A stretch of DNA of 64,000 nt from Gemmataceae bacterium (GTDB lineage Bacteria > Planctomycetota > Planctomycetia > Gemmatales > Gemmataceae): positions 50,030 through 114,029 of the forward strand of contig SIAQ01000002.1 of assembly GCA_009697105.1 (NCBI GenBank). Direction: 5' to 3'. Position numbers and translations under genes: made by a program. This document shows positions 27,189 to 35,712 of the stretch, piece after piece (position 1 is the first letter of the stretch; every line of letters begins with the position of its first letter). Below the pieces are notes generated by a model. The model was not told the DNA's origin. It did not search any database and saw nothing but the letters and a program-made list of their open reading frames with translations.

Positions 27189-27974
27189 TCACATTCGCAT
27201 GCCGGCTTCGCGCAATTTCTGCTCGCACCACGCGGCCTCGTCTGGCGACCATACGCCCGGCGGCGGGCCGTCGTAATGCAGCAACTCCGGGTATGGCCCT
27301 TCTTCCCATGTTCGGTTGAATGCCGCTTGTAAGTCGAGCACGACATCTTTGTCGTCAGGCGTCAGCGGAATCGCGATTTTCGGCAACGCTTTTTGCAGGA
27401 GGATTTCATAAACCTCGTGCCGTGACGGGCGACGCCGAGTTACCGCCGCCAAATAATGCCACGGACGCAACAGCTGACGCTGCTCGTCGGAAAGCCAAAC
27501 GATCGGCTCACCCAACCGCAGCAAATCGATCTCGACGAGATTTACGCCCGCGTGCCAAAGTTCCTCGCGTTTCACTTTATACGTACGCCGACCATCCCTC
27601 GTGTTCTTGTTGGTTGGGCTGATGATCTCAATGGTCGTGACGACGCGATTGTTCGCAGCCGGTTCGATGATTTCGATGTACGGCTCGCGCAACTCCTCCC
27701 GCCAAAGCTCGAAAACGGACGGTGCGTCCGGTTACAATACGGCAACGGCGCCCGCGATTGGACCCGAATGCCGAGTGCGAACGACGGCAACGTCTGGATA
27801 AATCGGACGATCCGCCTCCACCAAGTATAGCCGATCTTGCGTGAGTGCGGCGTATTTCGGCTTGAGCACAGGCTGTAATAATCCACGGGTCATGGCAATC
27901 AGGGTATCATGAAAATCCGGCCACAACTCCGAACGTTCCAGATAAGGATCCATGCCGGGAAATAGTGATGGCAT
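27189..27974 (-). pseudogene. DUF4058 family protein gene interrupted by an in-frame TAA
   Basis: The frame from ATG 27974 (MPSLFPGMDPYLERSELWPD, the family start) runs to TAA at 27732-27734 and then continues in the same frame with family sequence (REPYIEIIEPAANNRVVTTI ... VNLVEIDLLRLGEP) to the stop at 27189. One base change from a Glu (GAA) codon would restore 261 residues. DUF4058 proteins are nuclease-fold-like proteins of unknown role abundant in planctomycetes and cyanobacteria. Either a recent pseudogene or a sequencing error. Confidence 0.82.
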
Positions 27975-28065
27975 TGGTCAGGGCCTCCGTTGTTAGCGCG
28001 GTACGGGCGTGATGGCGTTGCTTGCTTCTATTATGCGCGCCGCCAACCCATTCCACAAGCCAAAA

Positions 28066-29313
28066 TCACGGCGGCGGCTTCTTCGCCTCACGCCATTCCT
28101 TCGCCATGCGAATCCGTTCCACCGTCGTCGGATGGCTGGAAAAGAGCCAAACGTTCCACGGCGTCGGCGTGACGTTCGATTTGTTCGTCGCCGCCAGCAC
28201 GCGCTCGCCGCTGATAAACGCCTCCGGCTGCCCCGCCAATTCCAGCGATGTCTGGTCCGCTTGGCGCTCAAAATGCCGACTGACGAAATTCTGGATCGGC
28301 ATCTCGATCCATGAGCCGAAATAGGCAATCAGCAAAACCAAGTACAACCCCGCCGGGTCACTGAGGCTCTTGATGCCCCACGGTTCGCGCCCGACCGCCG
28401 CACGTAGCAGCCGATCGAGAACGCACAAGCCGAATATCGCCGCCAAGGTCGCCAGCAGAATCCCATTGACGATATGATCGTGTCGCCAATGCCCCAACTC
28501 GTGCGCCAGGATCGATTCAATCTCGGCATCGGTGTGCTTTCTCAGCAAGGTATCGTAAAGCACAATCCGGCGCGAGGAGCCGAACCCCGTGAAATAAGCA
28601 TTCGAGTGGTTGCTCTGCCGACTTGCATCGACAACCAAAATATCGCCGACAGGCATCCTGGCTGAAACGATCAGCGCTCGAACGCGAAGCTCATGGCGGC
28701 GGAACTCCGTCTCGGCGAGCGGCGTGAACGTATTGAACAGCGGGTCGATAAATATCGGCGACAGGAACGCATATGCCACGCCCAGCCCGCTGGCGCCGAC
28801 CGCGCCCCACAGCCACCAGCTGCGCGGGAACCGGGCCAGGATCGCGTAGAACCCAACGACAAGCACCGCCTGCCCAACGAGCGTCACGCCCAACGCGACA
28901 TAGTGCTCGCGCAGCCAGCTGGCAAACGTCAGATTCGACATGCCCCATTCGCAGGAATGACACCATCGCCAAATCCCGATCGGCAGATAGAGAATCTCGT
29001 GCAGCAACAGGTAGGCGAGTCCAAGCCCAAGTGCGGCGACATAGCGGTTTTGTTTGCAACGTACGAGCAGCCAGTCGGCCCAACGCCGTGCGACGCCCGA
29101 CAGCGCGAGAAAAACGAGGAGTGCGAACTCGGACGACGTCGAAATCCAGAACGAGATTCGCCGCTCGAATGCGTACTGGAAATTCTGGTCGATCGTTTCC
29201 GCGTCGAAGCCGGCTTCGATGGCCTGCTGGCGGGCAGTGGGATAGGGGATAAACGTCGTGACAACGAATAAGGCGACGAGAAACAAGCCCGCGAGGCCGA
29301 GGAGTGTTTTCAT
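28066..29313 (-). CDS. M48 family (Ste24/CAAX-type) membrane zinc protease
   Basis: 415 residues with five or more hydrophobic helices and the zinc site HELGH at 271-275, followed by a downstream HFERQAD glutamate ligand motif. The N-terminal helices and the loop YPTARQQAIEAGFDAETI match the Ste24 architecture with its intramembrane chamber. In bacteria such proteases act in membrane protein quality control. The substrate is unknown. Followed by a family B repeat upstream of its start and by lspA on the same strand. Confidence 0.9.
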   Translation of the reverse strand: MKTLLGLAGLFLVALFVVTTFIPYPTARQQAIEAGFDAETIDQNFQYAFERRISFWISTSSEFALLVFLALSGVARRWADWLLVRCKQNRYVAALGLGLAYLLLHEILYLPIGIWRWCHSCEWGMSNLTFASWLREHYVALGVTLVGQAVLVVGFYAILARFPRSWWLWGAVGASGLGVAYAFLSPIFIDPLFNTFTPLAETEFRRHELRVRALIVSARMPVGDILVVDASRQSNHSNAYFTGFGSSRRIVLYDTLLRKHTDAEIESILAHELGHWRHDHIVNGILLATLAAIFGLCVLDRLLRAAVGREPWGIKSLSDPAGLYLVLLIAYFGSWIEMPIQNFVSRHFERQADQTSLELAGQPEAFISGERVLAATNKSNVTPTPWNVWLFSSHPTTVERIRMAKEWREAKKPPP

Positions 29314-29336
29314 GCCGTCGCTCCTTCACCGTATTG

Positions 29337-29390
29337 CCGCTTGCGGCTTAGCGCTCGCAGGTCTTGCCGCGAGCGCTAAGCCGCAAGCGG
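29337..29390. repeat. Family B palindrome
   Basis: CCGCTTGCGGCTTAGCGCTC plus GC at 29337-29358, with perfect 22-bp complement at 29369-29390. Between lspA and the M48 protease gene. Confidence 0.96.
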
Positions 29391-29402
29391 GACCTCCGAA
29401 TA

Positions 29403-30062
29403 TCATCCCCGAACTTCCGACGGCGTCTCGGCGGGAACAGCTGCGACAGGTTCGTTCGGGGTGGGCACTGGCTCCGCCGGCGTCTCGGCGATGAAGAGTG
29501 AGTGCGCCATGAGAGTGCTCGCGCCGCACACGAGGCAGACATCGGCGATGTTGAAATCAGGCCAAATGAACCAGAGGTGCCAGTATAGAAAGTCGCGCAC
29601 GCCGCCGAATACGATGCGATCGTAGAGGTTGCCCAGCGTGCCGCCGAGAATGAGACCGAGCGCAATGCAAAGCATAAGATCGCGTGCGACATAGCTGCGA
29701 ACGACCCAGGCGATGATGAAGCAGCCGGCGCCGAAGCTGACGATGGCGAAGAACGTGTTCATCCCGCCGCCGTCGCTGCCAATGCCAAACAGCGCGCCGC
29801 GATTGATGTGAGGCATCCGGTCGCCGCCCATCCAGCGCAGCGACGCCAACGGGTGCTCCTGGTTCTTTGGATTTTCATTCTCCCATAGGCAACGCAGATC
29901 GAAAACATCGGAAATGATCGGCGTACGAACATCTGCTTGGTGCTCCGCCGTCGGATAATGATAGGTGAAGACGACGTACTTGCTCGCCTGATCCGCCGCC
30001 AGGCCGAGCGCCGCCAAGATGCCAAATAGCAAGAGATACGTTCGTTCCGTCGTGTTAGTCAT
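29403..30062 (-). CDS. lspA: Lipoprotein signal peptidase
   Basis: 219 residues from ATG 30062 with GAGGAA nine bases upstream. Cleaves signal peptides of prolipoproteins before the lipid-modified cysteine. Four transmembrane helices; the catalytic Asp motifs are NLYDRIVFGGVRDFL and WPDFNIADVCL. An extracytoplasmic loop between helices 1 and 2 is longer than usual (about 60 residues, RTPIISDVFDLRCLWENENP), and the C-terminus carries a proline/glutamate-rich tail. Both are common in planctomycete versions. Confidence 0.93.
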   Translation of the reverse strand: MTNTTERTYLLLFGILAALGLAADQASKYVVFTYHYPTAEHQADVRTPIISDVFDLRCLWENENPKNQEHPLASLRWMGGDRMPHINRGALFGIGSDGGGMNTFFAIVSFGAGCFIIAWVVRSYVARDLMLCIALGLILGGTLGNLYDRIVFGGVRDFLYWHLWFIWPDFNIADVCLVCGASTLMAHSLFIAETPAEPVPTPNEPVAAVPAETPSEVRG

Positions 30063-30240
30063 CCGTTCCTCGCGGCGGCTAGGCAGCCTGGGAAAGCAGG
30101 CGGGATTCCGTAATGCAAACAGTGTCTGCCGATGGTTACGATAACGCCTTCGCCGAACCGCGTCAATAACAGGTGAGGTCGCCTTGACATAGGAGGCAGC
30201 AATGAGGCAGGATATTCCCGTTCCCCGCCAACGGGTTTCC

Positions 30241-30322
30241 AAGCCCAAGGGTGAGGTACTCCGAACCCTTGGGATAGCTCTCGAACGATCCCAGAGGTTC
30301 GGAGTACCTCACCTCTGGGCTT
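30241..30322. repeat. Family A nested palindrome (copy)
   Basis: Left hairpin CCCAAGGGT/ACCCTTGGG, right hairpin CCCAGAGGT/ACCTCTGGG: different but each perfectly paired. Ends 36 bases before the next start codon. Confidence 0.96.
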
Positions 30323-30357
30323 TGGTCGACTTTCTGTCCTTCGCAAAGGAGCCTTCA

Positions 30358-31017
30358 GTGAAGCCATTCGCGTTGTTGATTCTGTTAATCGGCGTCGGTC
30401 ACGTTTGCGCTCAGGAGCCGACGCATTTGCAGTCGGAGCTTTATCCGCTCAAAGTCGGCACACGCTGGACCTATCGCGTTCACGACAAGAAAGCCCCGCA
30501 GACCAAGGCCGACCCGATGCGCAATGTCGTGGTCGCCGTCGAACGCGAAGAAATGTACAGCGAGAATCGACTCGACAAAGACGGCAAAGCGAAGCTCGAG
30601 AAGTTCGTCGGATATATTCTCAAATCGACCAGTGGCAACAAGTCAACTCTCGATCACGTCGTCGTCACTCGCCAGGGCCTGCTCAAGGTCCATACCGCAG
30701 GCACGCCGCTTACGCCGCCTCTTCTATTTCTGAAACTCGACATCGATAAAGGCCAGAAGACGTGGGATTGGCTGTCAACGAGCGGCGACACGACGATCAA
30801 AGGCACGTTCACCCTCAGCACGGACACGATTCGCATCCCGGCTTCCAAGGATCCCAAAGACGCCGTCCTCGTTTCCTACCGCGACCATCAGCCGAAAGAG
30901 AAACAGGTCGAGATCGATTTCTGGTTCGTCCCGGGCATCGGCATGGCCAAACAGCGCGTTCGCGAACGGAACCACGACATCGAACTGGAACTCGAAAAAT
31001 ACGAGCCGGCGAACTAA
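30358..31017 (+). CDS. Exported hypothetical protein
   Basis: 219 residues from GTG 30358, chosen for AAGGAG at 30346-30351 and because the sequence then begins with a signal peptide (KPFALLILLIGVGHVCA). The mature part LYPLKVGTRWTYRVHDKKAP resembles a planctomycete exported beta-rich domain that starts with a YPLKVGxxWTY motif. No enzyme motif. Flanked on both sides by family A palindromes. Confidence 0.8.
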   Translation: MKPFALLILLIGVGHVCAQEPTHLQSELYPLKVGTRWTYRVHDKKAPQTKADPMRNVVVAVEREEMYSENRLDKDGKAKLEKFVGYILKSTSGNKSTLDHVVVTRQGLLKVHTAGTPLTPPLLFLKLDIDKGQKTWDWLSTSGDTTIKGTFTLSTDTIRIPASKDPKDAVLVSYRDHQPKEKQVEIDFWFVPGIGMAKQRVRERNHDIELELEKYEPAN

Positions 31018-31026
31018 AGATCCCAC

Positions 31027-31107
31027 AAGCCCAAGGGTGAGGTTCTCCGAACCCTTGGGATCCATTTGTGATATCCCAGAGGTTCGGAGTACCTCACCTC
31101 TGGGCTT
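31027..31107. repeat. Family A nested palindrome (copy)
   Basis: Same two-stem pairing as the copy at 30241; the loop has one change (GAGGTTCTCCGA). Between convergent genes. Confidence 0.95.
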
Positions 31108-31116
31108 GCGTCGCAA

Positions 31117-31557
31117 TCATTCGACAACGCGCCAGTCCGCCTCCGTGAAATCGGTTGCCGACAGCCACCAACCGCGCACGAGCGGTTCCGCGTCCTTCAA
31201 GCCAATGATGAACTGCACAGCGTCCAGCCCATCGTACCGCGCTATATCCGTCTTACTCGGGATCGGCTCGCTGGTCGGATGCGAATGGTATATCCCAACG
31301 ATCACCCATCCCGCCGCATCCATCGCTCGACATGCCTTCAACATGCTGTGCGGGTCGGAGCGATACTCGATTCGGCTCGCGGCTTCGTTCACCAGGGCGT
31401 AGCATTCCTCGACGTGCAGTTCGTGTTCGCTCGCCGTGCCTCCGAGAACGCCACAGCATTCGTTCGGTAATTCCGCGTGTGCCTGGCGTAACATGGTCTC
31501 GAGGCATCGACGGGGTAGAAACAGCGTTCGCGCTATTGACACGATTGCAACCTCCAT
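31117..31557 (-). CDS. JAMM/MPN+ family metallopeptidase
   Basis: 146 residues. JAMM zinc site HSHPTSEPIPSKTD: H91, H93, S101 and D104, with the upstream glutamate in ELPNECCGVLGG. Bacterial stand-alone JAMM proteins remove small-protein or cysteine adducts (for example in ThiS/MoaD-type pathways), but no such partner gene is next to this one. Start ATG 31557. The neighbour on the plus strand starts 138 bases away. Confidence 0.88.
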   Translation of the reverse strand: MEVAIVSIARTLFLPRRCLETMLRQAHAELPNECCGVLGGTASEHELHVEECYALVNEAASRIEYRSDPHSMLKACRAMDAAGWVIVGIYHSHPTSEPIPSKTDIARYDGLDAVQFIIGLKDAEPLVRGWWLSATDFTEADWRVVE

Positions 31558-31606
31558 GAGAAAATCCCTACAGGCGGAGTATTTTATCCAGACTTCGCCG
31601 ATTCCG

Positions 31607-31635
31607 TAGCCGAACCCGCCATTAATGACGGGCTA
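31607..31635. repeat. Family D palindrome (copy 2)
   Basis: TAGCCGAACCCGCCATTAAT followed by GACGGGCTA: CCCGCCAT/ATGACGGG pairing with one mismatch. Confidence 0.75.
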
Positions 31636-31694
31636 AATGTTTTTTCCATAAGATAGCCGAATGCGGATTTGCAGCACCATTCAGAGGACCGGGC

Positions 31695-32402
31695 ATGGAA
31701 AATGAGATCATGGACACCGACCAGTTGGCCGCTTATCTGGAGCGCGACGCGCGCGAAGTGGACAAGCTGGCCACTCGCGGACACCTGCCGGGCAAGAAGA
31801 TCGCTGGGCAGTGGCGCTTTGCGTCGTCCGAGATCAACTACTGGATCGAAACGCAGATGCCGGCCTACACCGAGCAAGAACTCGAAGCGCTCGAACGCCG
31901 AAAGCGTGCGCGGTGTCTGGTCGGTGAGCCGTTGGTCACGTCGATGCTGAGCGAAACGACGACGGCGGTCGCGCTGCATGCGACGACCAAGGCGTCGGTG
32001 CTGCGCGAACTCGTCAACCTTGCGGAGCAGTCCTGGCAGATTTACGACGCCGACGCTCTGCACACCGCCATCAAAAGCCGCGAGGAGCTTGGTTCAACGG
32101 CCATGGTCGGCGGCGTCGCCATTCCGCATCCGCATCGTCCGCTTTCCGATAAAGTGCAAAACGAATCGTTCATCGCCTTCGCACGCGCCAGCCGAGGCAT
32201 CCACTTCGGCGCTCCCGACAACGGGCTGACCGACATCTTCTTCCTCGTCAGCTGCCGATCGTCGATCACGCACCTGCGCGTTTTGGCACGCTTGTCGCGC
32301 ATGATGCTTCAACCGGGCTTCCTTGAAAATCTGCGCAACGCTGAATCGGTCGCCGAGACGTTGCGGTTGCTCGAACAAACCGAGCGCGAGTTGATTGCGT
32401 AA
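31695..32402 (+). CDS. HTH-EIIA(Ntr) fusion protein
   Basis: 235 residues. Residues 5-55 form an excisionase/MerR-like helix-turn-helix (MDTDQLAAYLERDAREVDKL ... GQWRFASSEINYWIETQ). Residues about 85-230 are a PTS IIA-Ntr (PtsN) domain with the phosphohistidine motif VAIPHPH (H145). PtsN-type proteins sense phosphate flow through the nitrogen PTS. Fusion to a DNA-binding domain suggests a phosphorylation-controlled regulator; this is an inference. It shares a two-base gap with the next gene. Confidence 0.85.
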   Translation: MENEIMDTDQLAAYLERDAREVDKLATRGHLPGKKIAGQWRFASSEINYWIETQMPAYTEQELEALERRKRARCLVGEPLVTSMLSETTTAVALHATTKASVLRELVNLAEQSWQIYDADALHTAIKSREELGSTAMVGGVAIPHPHRPLSDKVQNESFIAFARASRGIHFGAPDNGLTDIFFLVSCRSSITHLRVLARLSRMMLQPGFLENLRNAESVAETLRLLEQTERELIA

Positions 32403-32404
32403 CC

Positions 32405-32998
32405 ATGCAGCTTCCGCTTGACCCCGCCGCTGTCGTTCGTGTTGACGTCGATGGGGCTTGGCATTTCGACACTGACGAATCGACGCGAGCCGATGCCGCC
32501 ATTCTGCCAGGCTCGTTCAATCCCCTACATATCGGGCATCGTGATTTGGCACGTATCGCCGCGTCGATCGTGGGCGGTGCTGTCGCCTACGAAATCAGCA
32601 TTACCAATGTCGATAAGCCGCCGCTTGACATCGCCGAGGTGCATCGGCGACTTGCACAATTCCAAGGTTTGGCCGAGGTTTGGTTGACGCACGCGCCGAC
32701 CTTCGCGGAGAAGTCGGCACGCTTTCCCGGTGCGACGTTCATCGTCGGCGCGGACACGGTACTGCGCATCGTTTCGACGCGCTACTATGCTGACGATGAA
32801 CGTCGCATGATCGCTGCGTTGGAACGCATCGCAGCGCACGGCTGCCGATTCCTGGTCGCATGCCGGGCGGATCGAACGGGAATGCTATTGCGATTGAACG
32901 ATGTGCCGATCCCGATCGAATTCCAGGCGATGTTTGTGGAGATACCGTCGGAGCAATTTCGCTGGGATATCTGCTCGATGGACCTTCGGATGATTTGA
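32405..32998 (+). CDS. Nucleotidyltransferase-fold protein (NadD/CTP-transferase-like)
   Basis: 197 residues. The nucleotide-binding signature LPGSFNPLHIGHRDLARIAA contains the (H/T)xGH motif of the adenylyl/cytidylyl transferase family. FIVGADTVLRIV is the second characteristic block. The C-terminal ISSTxIR motif is replaced by WDICSMDLR, so specificity differs from NadD proper. Start two bases after the HTH-EIIA stop, so the two are co-transcribed; the substrate is unknown. Confidence 0.8.
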   Translation: MQLPLDPAAVVRVDVDGAWHFDTDESTRADAAILPGSFNPLHIGHRDLARIAASIVGGAVAYEISITNVDKPPLDIAEVHRRLAQFQGLAEVWLTHAPTFAEKSARFPGATFIVGADTVLRIVSTRYYADDERRMIAALERIAAHGCRFLVACRADRTGMLLRLNDVPIPIEFQAMFVEIPSEQFRWDICSMDLRMI

Positions 32999-33014
32999 CC
33001 CGACAATAATCGTT

Positions 33015-33078
33015 GTTTACGTTTAGCGCTCGCGGGATCCGATGCCAGCGAAGTATCCAAGGAGCGCTAAACGTAAAC
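33015..33078. repeat. Family B palindrome (ACGTTTAGCGCTC variant)
   Basis: GTTTACGTTTAGCGCTC at 33015-33031 pairs with GAGCGCTAAACGTAAAC at 33062-33078. Between convergent genes. Confidence 0.95.
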
Positions 33079-33088
33079 CTCAATAGTA

Positions 33089-34450
33089 TCACTCCGCCAG
33101 CGAGACGCAGATGATCTCTTTGTCGTTACGGGCGTAGACCGCGCGATTCGCAAAGGCGGGATGCGACCAGATGACGCGTCGCCCGGCGGGCGGGGCCATC
33201 GTGTTCGTCGGCGCGAGGATGTTGGCCCGCGAGATTTCCTCATAGCCCTTCGGCGAGAACTTGGCGATGATGAGGTCGCCGAGCTCGTTGAAGAGGAAGT
33301 AGCGGTCGCCATGCCCGACGATGAAGGCGTTGCCCCAGCGTGTCGATTTGCCCGTCACCGGTTTATGCGTGGACCAAATGCGTTCGCCAGTCTTTTTGTC
33401 GAGGCAGCGCAATTCGCCATACGAGCAGACTCCATAGATGTGATCGCCCTGGATAACCGGCGTGACCATGACGCTGTGCAGGCCATCGGTGTCCTCGGGC
33501 ATAACCGATCGGCCTGCTTTCTGCCAAAGGACCGCCGGCGCTTGCGTGCCGTTGGTTTTCAGCATTACCGCGCCTTCGTAGAAGCAGGTGAAGAACAGCA
33601 GATCGCCGTCCTGGCGTGGCGTTGGGATCGACATGCCGGCCTGGAGCGCTTTCTTCTTGTTGTACTTGTGCGACCAATAGAGCTTGCCGGTTGCGGGGTC
33701 GAGCGAGTTGATCGATTCGGGATGCCACAGGATCAGCTGGCGTTTGCCGCCGATCTCGTAGATCATCGGCGGCGCGTAGCCAGGCTCATTGGCGGAAAGC
33801 GCTTTCCAGACTTCCTTGCCGGTGTTTTTATCGAAGGCGACAGCGACGGAGCCTTGTCCGCCGACGAGGCAGATCAACAGGTCGCCATCGACCAACGGCG
33901 AACCGGAGACGCCCCAAACCGGTGCGCCGGACTTGTAGGTTTCCAGGAGTTTGTTGGACCAGACGACTGCGCCCGAGTCGGCGTCAAGGCAGTAGAGATC
34001 GCCCATGGCGCCGACGGTGTAGACTTTGCCGCCGGCGACGACGGGTGTCGTGCGAGGCCCGGAGGCGTAGCTGATTTGGTAGATGCTGGCGTAGTCGTGC
34101 TGCCAAAGGATTTTGCCGTCGGCTTCATTGAGACAGAGAATACGTTCGATGCCGTTGACGCGCGATTTGCGATCGAAGGCGTTGTCGGGATTCTTGGCGC
34201 CTTTGGCGAGGACACGGTCGGTGATGTAGACTTTGCCATTGGCGACGGCGGGGCCTGAGTAGCCTTCGCCGATCGGCGTGCGCCAGCGGACTTTTGGCCC
34301 ACCGGCAGGGAGCTGTTGCACGATGCCGGTCTCGCGCCAAACGCCGTCGCGTTTCGGGCCAAGCCATTGAGGCCAATCCTCGGCACGAACGAGCCCAGTA
34401 GTCGTGAAACCTGCGATAAGCACGAGCAAATAACGATGGGACCAGCGCAT
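33089..34450 (-). CDS. Exported PQQ-type beta-propeller protein
   Basis: 453 residues from ATG 34450 (MRWSHRYLLVLIAGF) with GGAG upstream; in-frame residues before it are unlikely. Signal peptide, then EDWPQWLGPKRDGVWRETGI, the standard start of planctomycete outer-membrane-biogenesis-type PQQ-like propellers. Repeated blade motifs such as GDLYCLDADSGAVVWSNKLL and GELRCLDKKTGERIWSTHKP. Such proteins are mostly scaffolds and rarely true quinoprotein dehydrogenases. Stand-alone gene. Confidence 0.9.
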   Translation of the reverse strand: MRWSHRYLLVLIAGFTTTGLVRAEDWPQWLGPKRDGVWRETGIVQQLPAGGPKVRWRTPIGEGYSGPAVANGKVYITDRVLAKGAKNPDNAFDRKSRVNGIERILCLNEADGKILWQHDYASIYQISYASGPRTTPVVAGGKVYTVGAMGDLYCLDADSGAVVWSNKLLETYKSGAPVWGVSGSPLVDGDLLICLVGGQGSVAVAFDKNTGKEVWKALSANEPGYAPPMIYEIGGKRQLILWHPESINSLDPATGKLYWSHKYNKKKALQAGMSIPTPRQDGDLLFFTCFYEGAVMLKTNGTQAPAVLWQKAGRSVMPEDTDGLHSVMVTPVIQGDHIYGVCSYGELRCLDKKTGERIWSTHKPVTGKSTRWGNAFIVGHGDRYFLFNELGDLIIAKFSPKGYEEISRANILAPTNTMAPPAGRRVIWSHPAFANRAVYARNDKEIICVSLAE

Positions 34451-34601
34451 TCCGAATCTCCGTTGGGAAAGAAGGACGAATCCTCGACGTTCCACGCGAG
34501 GCGGCTTCTTTCACTATAGACGCTGGCGAGGGAAAATCGAATCAACGCCTGCGGAAGCTGCGTTTCCTATTTCACGCAACTTCAGAATGCGAATGACGCA
34601 C

Positions 34602-34650
34602 AAGCCCGTAGGTGCGGTATTCCGGACCCTCGGGATCTCAGTGGTTCAAG
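34602..34650. repeat. Decayed family A element
   Basis: AAGCCCGTAGGTGCGGTATT then CCGGACCCTCGGGATC: the left unit is recognisable with several mutations, the right unit nearly gone. Confidence 0.65.
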
Positions 34651-34744
34651 GCCGCATGACTGCATTTGATTAAGAAACGAACCGCGGAATTGACGCGCTT
34701 GGCATCTTCACTACATTGAATCTTTTCCATGAGGATTGCCGCGA

Positions 34745-35620
34745 ATGGACGAAGCCATACGCAAAGCCGAGGCGCTCATCGAAGCGCTCAGCTACATCCG
34801 CCAATTTCGCAATCGACTGATCGTCATCAAACTTGGCGGCAGCGCGATGGAAGAGCCTGACGCGCTCAAAGCCACCTTGCAAGATGTTATCTTCATGTCC
34901 ACAGTAGGACTTCGGCCCATCATCGTTCACGGCGGCGGGAAACCGATCGACCGCGCGATGGCGGAATCGGGCCTAAAGCCGCGCAAAGTCCAAGGCCGAC
35001 GCTACACCGACCAAGCCACGCTCGAGATCGTCGTCCGCGTGTTGCTCAATGAGATCAACGCCGGGCTGGAGAAGCAAGTGCGCGACCTGGGCGGGCGGGC
35101 GATTGGGCCACATCGTGGAGCATTGCAGTTCCTCTTCGGCGAACAGTTAAAGCTTCTCGGCGCGGATGGTCAGCCGATCGACCTGGGCCGCGTGGGCACG
35201 GTGACGCGCGTCGATACGGACTTGCTGCGGGATTTGTGCGAGGCGGGGATCGTGCCGATAATTCCGTCACTGGCGTTGGATTCGGCAGGCGGTTGGCTGA
35301 ACGTGAACGCCGACACCGCCGCCGCCGCCGTCGCCTCCCAGATGCAAGCCGAGAAGCTGGTGCTCCTGACTGATACGCCTGGGATATTACTGGATTGCAA
35401 GGATCCCGCGTCGCTCATTACCAGTCTCAATATGTCACGCTGCCAAGATTTGATCCAGCAAAAAATCATCGACGAGGGCATGATCCCCAAAGTCGAAGCC
35501 TGTTTCGACAGCCTCCGCGCCGGCGTCAAAAAGACCCACGTCATCGACGGACGCCTTCGCCATTCGCTTTTACTCGAAATCTACACCGACCGCGGGGTTG
35601 GGACTGAAATTGCATTGTAG
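34745..35620 (+). CDS. argB: Acetylglutamate kinase
   Basis: 291 residues from ATG 34745 with GAGG at 34731. Phosphorylates N-acetylglutamate in arginine synthesis, in the cytoplasm. Motifs: RLIVIKLGGSAME (phosphate-binding glycine loop), PIIVHGGGKPIDRAM (substrate loop), LNVNADTAAAAVA and KLVLLTDTPGIL. Normal length. First of three arginine genes in order argB-argD-argF; the gaps to the next genes hold dispersed inverted repeats, not promoters that I can recognise. Confidence 0.95.
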   Translation: MDEAIRKAEALIEALSYIRQFRNRLIVIKLGGSAMEEPDALKATLQDVIFMSTVGLRPIIVHGGGKPIDRAMAESGLKPRKVQGRRYTDQATLEIVVRVLLNEINAGLEKQVRDLGGRAIGPHRGALQFLFGEQLKLLGADGQPIDLGRVGTVTRVDTDLLRDLCEAGIVPIIPSLALDSAGGWLNVNADTAAAAVASQMQAEKLVLLTDTPGILLDCKDPASLITSLNMSRCQDLIQQKIIDEGMIPKVEACFDSLRAGVKKTHVIDGRLRHSLLLEIYTDRGVGTEIAL

Positions 35621-35697
35621 TCCGTAGTTCTTAGTTCTTAGTCCGTGGAAAATCACCGCAAACAAACGAGCTACGGACTAAGCACTAAGCACTAAGC
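35618..35697. repeat. Inverted tract of AGTCCGT / CTTAGT repeats
   Basis: Left CTTAGTTCTTAGTCCG and right CGGACTAAGCACTAAG (35674-35689) pair with few mismatches. It separates argB and argD; a half copy occurs at 17577. Confidence 0.85.
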
Positions 35698-35712
35698 TAT
35701 AAGGACACTATT

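Noticed and set aside
33161..34258. 365-codon plus-strand open frame opposite the PQQ propeller
   Set aside because: Antisense shadow of a clearly coding gene.
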